64,000 bases of DNA, taken from NCBI GenBank assembly GCA_047621325.1, contig JBLHLT010000013.1, positions 1 to 64,000 on the forward strand. The letters are read 5' to 3'. The notes under the pieces were generated by a model. It made no database searches and was not told the DNA's origin. It worked only from the letters and a program-made list of their open reading frames with translations. Made by a program: the position numbers and the translations under genes. Position 1 is the first letter of the stretch. The number at the start of each line of letters is the position of its first letter. This DNA comes from Bermanella sp047621325. GTDB lineage: Bacteria; Pseudomonadota; Gammaproteobacteria; Pseudomonadales; Oceanobacteraceae. Shown here in pieces: positions 58,868 to 64,000 of the stretch.

Positions 58868-60673
58868 CTATAAGACAATAGAGTCGAGTTTATGGCTTTC
58901 ACCATGAATCTGGTCGCGTTTGTATACATCATCACGTACTTGTAACTGACCGTTTTCATCGACCCACGTGGTCCAGTACATAAGGTACACAGGAACAGGG
59001 TCTTTTAAATGAACGGCGCGGGTTTGGGCTTTTTCAACCACCTTGCTGATTAAGGCTTCGTCCCAGTTTTGCTCTTTCAATAGGGCATGGGCTAGTTCTA
59101 ATGGTTTTTCGACTCGAATACAGCCACTGCTAAGTGCGCGCATGTCGTAGTCAAAGAGTTCTTTATGATTGGTGTCGTGCAGGTAAATAGACTGGTCATT
59201 GGGGATGACGAATTTCACATGGCCTAAAGAATTGTCTTCGCCTGGGCCTTGAACAAAACGGTAAGTATTTACCCGTGAGTCAAACCCTTCCCAATCTATG
59301 CTGCTGGTCATGTCGATTTCTTTCGCGGGCAGCTGCCAACCTTCATAAATCTTAAAGTTATGTTGTTTTAAGTATTCTGGGCGGCGTTTGGCGGTCGGGA
59401 TAATGTCCCGTTTAGCAATGCGATGAGGCACGTTCCATTCTGGTGCGAGCACAATAGTGCTGATGGTCTCGGACAATACAGGTGTGCGCAGTTTTTCGCG
59501 GCCAATAATCACCTTCATGCTTAACTGACTTTCTTCTTTATATATTAAATCCAAACGATAGTTGGCCATGTTGACCAAGATATAGCGCTCGCCTAAATTC
59601 TTTGGCAGGTAGCGCCAGCGTTTCATATTCAACGCAATGCGCTGCGCCATGAAATAAGGCGCCACATTAAGGCGCTCTAGCGTGACGGAATCGACGATAC
59701 CGCTTGGTTTAAGGCCATTACGAACTTGAAAGTGCTCAATGGCTGCAACGATATCGGCATCCATTTCATACACACTGCGCTTATCACCGGCCTTGTAATC
59801 TTGTTCAAGTAATAGTGGGTCTTGCGTGGCTTGGCCGGGCTTGAGCCAATCTAGGGTGCCTTGATGAAAGTCTCCATAGGATTGCAGCATCCAGCGTATA
59901 CGCGGCACTTGCGGGTGGCTGTCACCTTTTGCTAGTGCTTGGTTGATCTCAAGTGAGTACCACATGCCGCTGTCGGCAATGTCTTGGTAGCGATCAAGCT
60001 CGGCGGTCAGACGCTCATAGCCTTGATGGCTAGGCACTAACTGGCTCACTAAGCTATAAAGCTTGCCTTGTTCAAGGCTTTGAGAGAGCAGGCTGATAAC
60101 ATCCAGTGAAGAAATGCGTCCACCCGAAAGTGCCGCTACTTTTTTAAATGAAGGGTGGTCCAGCTCACCATTGTTAGGCAGTAATTCGTTATTCATCACT
60201 TGTTGGGCAAAGTCGATATAGGCATCACTGAGCAATACATCAATGGCCGCTGCATGTTTAGGCTGGTTGCTGAGGCGTTCGATTTCGGTTTGAAGTTTGC
60301 TAATACGGTAGCGATAGGCTTTCCATTCATCGCTGGCGGTATGGCGTAAGCTTTTTACGAGGGCTTTGCCTGCCTTATTGAGCTGAAAATGGTCCATCCA
60401 AATGGGCTGATGGTTGTTCCTGCGGTAAACCAAGTGAAGTTCTTCACGGTATTGTAGGCTGATGTTGCCTGCCACTTCGCTGGGCGCATCATACAGCCAG
60501 TATTCAATGCTCTCTTGTGCCACCAACGGCGCAATGACAGGGCGGGTGGCGCCGCTGATAAATATGGCGGTATATAAAAGCACTAAACAAAGAGCACCCA
60601 AAATCAACATAATGTAATTATGCGATCGTGCACCAGTGCGCCTGACAGGCGCTGTATAAAAGTACTTATCCAT
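58868..60673 (-). CDS. ldtD: L,D-transpeptidase (YcbB/LdtD type)
   Basis: Forms 3-3 (L,D) peptidoglycan cross-links. A 601-residue membrane-anchored protein: helix at about 23-45; an N-terminal scaffold; a peptidoglycan-binding repeat (DIVAAIEHFQVRNGLKPSGIVD, about 285-315); and a YkuD catalytic domain with HDTNHKELF and SSGCIRVEKPLELA, the active Cys being C518. Start: the ATG at 60673; a TTG two codons earlier is less likely. Together with the neighbouring YcbK-type peptidase it suggests a small peptidoglycan-remodelling unit. Confidence 0.94.
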   Translation of the reverse strand: MDKYFYTAPVRRTGARSHNYIMLILGALCLVLLYTAIFISGATRPVIAPLVAQESIEYWLYDAPSEVAGNISLQYREELHLVYRRNNHQPIWMDHFQLNKAGKALVKSLRHTASDEWKAYRYRISKLQTEIERLSNQPKHAAAIDVLLSDAYIDFAQQVMNNELLPNNGELDHPSFKKVAALSGGRISSLDVISLLSQSLEQGKLYSLVSQLVPSHQGYERLTAELDRYQDIADSGMWYSLEINQALAKGDSHPQVPRIRWMLQSYGDFHQGTLDWLKPGQATQDPLLLEQDYKAGDKRSVYEMDADIVAAIEHFQVRNGLKPSGIVDSVTLERLNVAPYFMAQRIALNMKRWRYLPKNLGERYILVNMANYRLDLIYKEESQLSMKVIIGREKLRTPVLSETISTIVLAPEWNVPHRIAKRDIIPTAKRRPEYLKQHNFKIYEGWQLPAKEIDMTSSIDWEGFDSRVNTYRFVQGPGEDNSLGHVKFVIPNDQSIYLHDTNHKELFDYDMRALSSGCIRVEKPLELAHALLKEQNWDEALISKVVEKAQTRAVHLKDPVPVYLMYWTTWVDENGQLQVRDDVYKRDQIHGESHKLDSIVL

Positions 60674-60878
60674 ACCCAAAGTATGGCAGGAGGAAAGGCG
60701 TTATGTGATGGATTTCACGGTGCTTTACGATGGCTTTTGGTAACCAAGTGCAAAGGTTTGTAAGTCAATAAAATGACACGTTATCAATCAAACAGTTAGC
60801 GCAGTTTTTTAAGATTCGTAGCAAAACTGCCAAAAGTAGATAACATTTAAATTTCAAAATAATCTTAAAAAGCGGGTT

Positions 60879-61634
60879 TTAGAAATCAAACGTTTCTAAG
60901 TGGCCGACATGTCCGTTGGGGTCATAACTGGCTTCTTGAAAATGGATGCGGTTTTCACTAATGATAAGACCCGTGCTGGCACGGGTGCCGTAGTTATCAC
61001 TGACAATGAACGCTGAGGAGAGCAGAGTTTCCCACGGTTGGCCGATGCCGGTATCAGGCTGTAGCGCTTGTGGGTAAGTATTGCGGTCTTGCAACAACGT
61101 GTGCAGAAGATCGACTTGTGAATTTGGCTGAGTTAGCCACATGTTTAGATTGTCTTTTGCGGCGGTGAGTTTGGGCCATGGGGTATCGAGAGACGCATTG
61201 CTTAATCCATACAAGCCCGCAGACAGTGCAATGGGATCGTGTGGCTGGCGGTTGCTGAAATACCAGCATTGTTCTTTATTACCCACAATAAGATTGAAAC
61301 CGTCATAGTCGTGGGCGCGTTGCTGAATACGGGTTAAATAGGATAGAGGGTCAGGTTGTCCAATTAAATAATCGAGCACTAAATTGCCACGGGAAATATT
61401 GCCATCGTAAGTAGATGGCAGCTTGCGTACGTTCGTCAGGGCGGCAAAATAACCTTGTTTGGTCACTCCCAACCACGTGCCATTACCCGTTAAGTCTTTA
61501 CCTGCTAATACATGGGGGTGTTCGGGCCAGAATTGTGCAGGCGCAGCCGGACGCTGATGGAATTCATCACGATTCGCCACCAAAGTTAAAGGGGTTGCCG
61601 TATTAGGCTGCCAAGAAAAACTAAGTAAACACAT
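60879..61634 (-). CDS. TANGO2/NRDE family protein
   Basis: A 251-residue protein starting MCLLSFSWQPN, with the family-defining NRDE motif (LVANRDEFHQRP) and, later, GTWLGVTKQGYFAALTNVR and NRQPHDPIALSAGLYGLSNA. The second-residue Cys and the fold point to the Ntn-hydrolase superfamily. Bacterial members have no settled substrate; eukaryotic TANGO2 is linked to haem and lipid handling. It is divergent from the TauE gene (86 bases between starts). Confidence 0.9.
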   Translation of the reverse strand: MCLLSFSWQPNTATPLTLVANRDEFHQRPAAPAQFWPEHPHVLAGKDLTGNGTWLGVTKQGYFAALTNVRKLPSTYDGNISRGNLVLDYLIGQPDPLSYLTRIQQRAHDYDGFNLIVGNKEQCWYFSNRQPHDPIALSAGLYGLSNASLDTPWPKLTAAKDNLNMWLTQPNSQVDLLHTLLQDRNTYPQALQPDTGIGQPWETLLSSAFIVSDNYGTRASTGLIISENRIHFQEASYDPNGHVGHLETFDF

Positions 61635-61720
61635 GTCCGCAGTTTACGCATAGGTAATCGTATAGCCAATAGCAGCGTAAGCATTCATAATGCAGGCCCT
61701 TAAAATTAGATGATATTTCG

Positions 61721-62512
61721 ATGTTGTTATTAACCTATCTTGCTGTGGGTGCTTTTGCGGGCTTGCTGGCGGGTTTATTTGGTATTGGTGGTGGCATGGT
61801 GATTGTGCCGGTATTGGTCATCACCTTTGAAAGCTTAAAGTTTGCCCCCGAGGTACTGACGCATATGGCGGTTGCAACCTCGTTGGCGAGCATTGTCTTT
61901 ACCTCTTTAAGCTCTGTACGTACCCATCATCAGAAAGGTGCAGTGGATTGGCCCATCGTTAAGCAATTAAGTGTTGGTATTTTATTGGGTGCGGTATTGG
62001 GTGTATTAACTGCCGACTCGTTAAGTGGTGCAGGATTGCAAATTGTTATTGGTATCTCCGCATTGATGATGGCCGCGCAAATGGGTTTAGGCCTAAAACC
62101 GAAACCAACTCGTGAGTTACCAAGCACACCCGGCATGGTCACCGCCGGTGGCGGTATTGGTTGGGCGTCAGCTCTGTTTGGCATTGGTGGTGGCTCATTG
62201 ACTGTGCCATTTTTGACTTGGTGTAATCACCCAATGCAGCGCAGTGTGGCCACCGCGGCAGCGTGTGGTTTTCCGATTGCATTGGTCGGCGCGTTATCGA
62301 ATATCGTAGTGGGCTGGGGTAATGAAAGCTTACCGATTGAATCGGTGGGTTATGTTTATTGGCCAGCACTGTTTGGTATGGTGTTAACCAGTGTGCCATT
62401 TGCTCGTGTAGGGGCTAAGCTTGCGCATAAATTAAGTGCAGAAAAATTGAAAAAACTATTCGCGATAATGCTGGTCTTAGTGGCTATCAAGTTTTTAACC
62501 GCCAATTTGTAA
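61721..62512 (+). CDS. TauE/SafE-type membrane permease (TSUP family)
   Basis: A 263-residue inner-membrane protein with about eight helices. The duplicated halves each begin with the family's glycine motif: LAGLFGIGGGMVIVPVL and SALFGIGGGSLTVPFL. TSUP proteins export or import sulfite, sulfonates or other small acids. A gene of this family often lies between ptsP and lgt in gammaproteobacteria. It probably forms an operon with lgt (35-base gap) and thyA. The substrate is not predicted. Confidence 0.92.
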   Translation: MLLLTYLAVGAFAGLLAGLFGIGGGMVIVPVLVITFESLKFAPEVLTHMAVATSLASIVFTSLSSVRTHHQKGAVDWPIVKQLSVGILLGAVLGVLTADSLSGAGLQIVIGISALMMAAQMGLGLKPKPTRELPSTPGMVTAGGGIGWASALFGIGGGSLTVPFLTWCNHPMQRSVATAAACGFPIALVGALSNIVVGWGNESLPIESVGYVYWPALFGMVLTSVPFARVGAKLAHKLSAEKLKKLFAIMLVLVAIKFLTANL

Positions 62513-62547
62513 GAATTGAATTTTATAAAAATATAAACGGAATAAGC

Positions 62548-63351
62548 ATGCTCACCTATCCCAACATTGATCCTGTGGCCGTAAGTATTGGCCCTTTAAG
62601 TATCCATTGGTACGGCCTTATGTACCTAGTGGGTTTTACGCTGGCGTATCTTATGATGATGCACCGAGCAAAACAGCCGGGCTCTAACTGGAATAAAGAG
62701 CAAGTCAGTGATTTGATTTTTTACAGTGCTATGGGTGTGGTGATTGGTGGACGTTTTGGCTATGTGCTGTTTTACAATTTTTCTAAATTCTTAGATGACC
62801 CGTTATGGTTGTTTGCAGTGTGGGAAGGCGGCATGTCTTTTCATGGTGGTTTATTAGGTGTCATTGTTGCCTGTATTTTGTTTGCTCGCCGTTATGGTAA
62901 AACCCTTTTTCAAGTGACCGATTTTGGCGCGCCAATGGTGCCAATTGGTTTATTAACAGGCCGTCTTGGTAATTTTATTGGTGGTGAATTATGGGGGCGT
63001 GTGAGTGATGCGCCTTGGGCTATGGTGTTTCCTAAAGGCGGGCCATTGCCGCGCCACCCAAGCCAGTTATATGAAATGTTTTTAGAGGGGTTTGTGCTAC
63101 TAATTATCCTATGGGTATTCAGCCGTAAACCTCGCCCAACCATGGCCGTAAGTGGTTTGTTTTTAGTGGGTTACGGCGTGTTTAGATTTATGGTGGAATT
63201 TGTGCGTGAGCCTGATAATCACATTGGCTTCGATCTACTGGGTTGGATGACACGTGGGCAAATTTTATGTGTACCTATGGTGCTTTTTGGCGGCGCATTA
63301 ATTTACATCGCGTATAAAAAACAACATGCACAGACACAACAGAAGAGTTAA
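62548..63351 (+). CDS. lgt: Prolipoprotein diacylglyceryl transferase
   Basis: Transfers diacylglycerol from phosphatidylglycerol to the lipobox Cys, the first lipoprotein maturation step. A 267-residue membrane protein with about seven helices, containing WYGLMYLVGF, MSFHGGLLG and the signature GLLTGRLGNFIGGELWGR. It is likely the enzyme that modifies the several lipoproteins encoded in this window. Followed two bases later by thyA, as in E. coli. Confidence 0.97.
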   Translation: MLTYPNIDPVAVSIGPLSIHWYGLMYLVGFTLAYLMMMHRAKQPGSNWNKEQVSDLIFYSAMGVVIGGRFGYVLFYNFSKFLDDPLWLFAVWEGGMSFHGGLLGVIVACILFARRYGKTLFQVTDFGAPMVPIGLLTGRLGNFIGGELWGRVSDAPWAMVFPKGGPLPRHPSQLYEMFLEGFVLLIILWVFSRKPRPTMAVSGLFLVGYGVFRFMVEFVREPDNHIGFDLLGWMTRGQILCVPMVLFGGALIYIAYKKQHAQTQQKS

Positions 63352-63353
63352 AG

Positions 63354-64000
63354 ATGAAACAGTATTTAGAATTGTGTCGTCGAATTATTGATGACGGCGT
63401 TTGGATTGAAAACGAGCGTACCGGTAAGCGTTGCTTAACAGTAATTAATGCTGACCTTGAATACCGTGTCGATAAAAATGAATTTCCGTTAATCACCACG
63501 CGTAAAAGCTTTTTTAAAGCGGCCATCGCAGAATTTTTAGGTTATATCCGCGGTTATGATAATGCCGAAGATTTTCGCAAGCTAGGGGCCAAAACATGGG
63601 ACGCCAACGCAAACTTAAATGATGCATGGTTGAATAATCCTCACCGTAAAGGTGATGATGATATGGGCCGTGTTTATGGTGTGCAAGGTCGTGGTTGGGC
63701 GAAGCCGGATGGCGGTTTTGTTGATCAATTAAAAAAGATTGTTGATAACCTTAAAAACGGCATTGATGATCGCGGTGAAATTATGTCATTTTATAACCCC
63801 GGTGAATTTCATATGGGTTGTTTGCGTCCGTGCATGCACACGCATAATTTTTCGCTATTAGGTGACACATTATATTTAACCAGTTATCAGCGTTCGTGTG
63901 ATGTGCCCCTAGGATTGAATTTCAATCAGGTTCAGGTGTTTTTCTTTTTGGCGATTATGGCGCAAATTACAGGACATAAAGCCGGTGTGGCATACCACAA
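63354..64000 (+). CDS. thyA: Thymidylate synthase, 3' end beyond the window
   Basis: Converts dUMP to dTMP with methylenetetrahydrofolate. The first 215 codons are present; the right edge cuts the gene. Motifs: ENERTGKRCL, FPLITTRKSFFKAA, WDANANLNDAWLNNP, GRVYGVQGRGW and QRSCDVPLGLNFN (the dUMP-binding segment). The catalytic Cys is likely the one in LRPCMHTHNFS. The sequence is of the Vibrio/Shewanella subtype (about 283 residues), clearly different from the E. coli form. AAAG precedes the ATG; it overlaps nothing and is two bases from lgt. Confidence 0.95.
   Translation, partial: MKQYLELCRRIIDDGVWIENERTGKRCLTVINADLEYRVDKNEFPLITTRKSFFKAAIAEFLGYIRGYDNAEDFRKLGAKTWDANANLNDAWLNNPHRKGDDDMGRVYGVQGRGWAKPDGGFVDQLKKIVDNLKNGIDDRGEIMSFYNPGEFHMGCLRPCMHTHNFSLLGDTLYLTSYQRSCDVPLGLNFNQVQVFFFLAIMAQITGHKAGVAYH

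Noticed and set aside
1..64000. Mobile elements, prophage, tRNA-linked islands
   Set aside because: No transposase, integrase or phage structural proteins and no tRNA genes were seen; the MSHA cluster is AT-rich but shows no boundary repeats that I could find by eye.

Overview
The window is a contiguous chromosomal segment from a Gram-negative gammaproteobacterium. The evidence is gene order shared with Escherichia coli, Pseudomonas and Vibrio (glnA facing typA; gpmI-envC-yibQ next to yibN-secB; rppH-ptsP with lgt-thyA; dsbB-rsd-algP-yheS), ribosome modulation factor, DsbB, a MSHA type IV pilus locus, NtrBC, and many outer-membrane or lipoprotein signals. AT-leaning composition, the Vibrio/Shewanella-like thymidylate synthase and the MSHA locus suggest a marine member of the Oceanospirillales or a neighbouring order. 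That placement is inference; no rRNA is present. I see no tRNA, rRNA, insertion sequence, prophage or CRISPR array. Coding density is high.

Layout. 1-4.9 kb: a large lipoprotein cut by the left edge, pckA, and an outer-membrane barrel protein. 5-12.7 kb: tex, a small lipoprotein, gshA, rmf, a FliL-like protein, dsbB, rsd and a WD40 lipoprotein. 12.7-17.6 kb: a DUF4124 protein, an orphan ParA, an AlgP/histone H1-like protein, a TIGR02444 protein and a YheS-type ABC-F ATPase. 17.6-21.4 kb: a glycerol-transporter-like solute-binding protein translationally coupled to a histidine kinase, with neither permease nor response regulator beside it. 21.5-28.1 kb: yibQ, ctp, envC, gpmI, yibN, secB and trmL (cell envelope, glycolysis, secretion, tRNA modification).

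28.2-44.7 kb is one co-directional MSHA pilus cluster of sixteen genes. It holds PilM/PilN/PilO-like inner-membrane proteins, MshK, secretin, AAA+ ATPase, TPR protein, c-di-GMP-type extension ATPase, platform protein, four pilins or pseudopilins plus MshO and MshP, and a modular MshQ. Many neighbours overlap or abut, so it is probably one transcript, perhaps with an extra start before mshA.

44.7-52.8 kb: a STAS-like protein, then the nitrogen module ntrC-ntrB-DUF4124-glnA on the minus strand facing typA. A well-formed sigma-54 promoter and two NtrC-like sites precede glnA. 52.8-64 kb: an imelysin-like lipoprotein coupled to a HAD phosphatase, rppH-ptsP, a tiny J-domain protein, a Tat-exported M15-type peptidase next to an L,D-transpeptidase, a TANGO2/NRDE protein, a TauE/SafE permease, lgt and the start of thyA.

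Most gene assignments rest on recognising family motifs and conserved neighbourhoods. Start codons were chosen from Shine-Dalgarno sequences, overlaps and family N-termini. Items I could not identify are described without a function.
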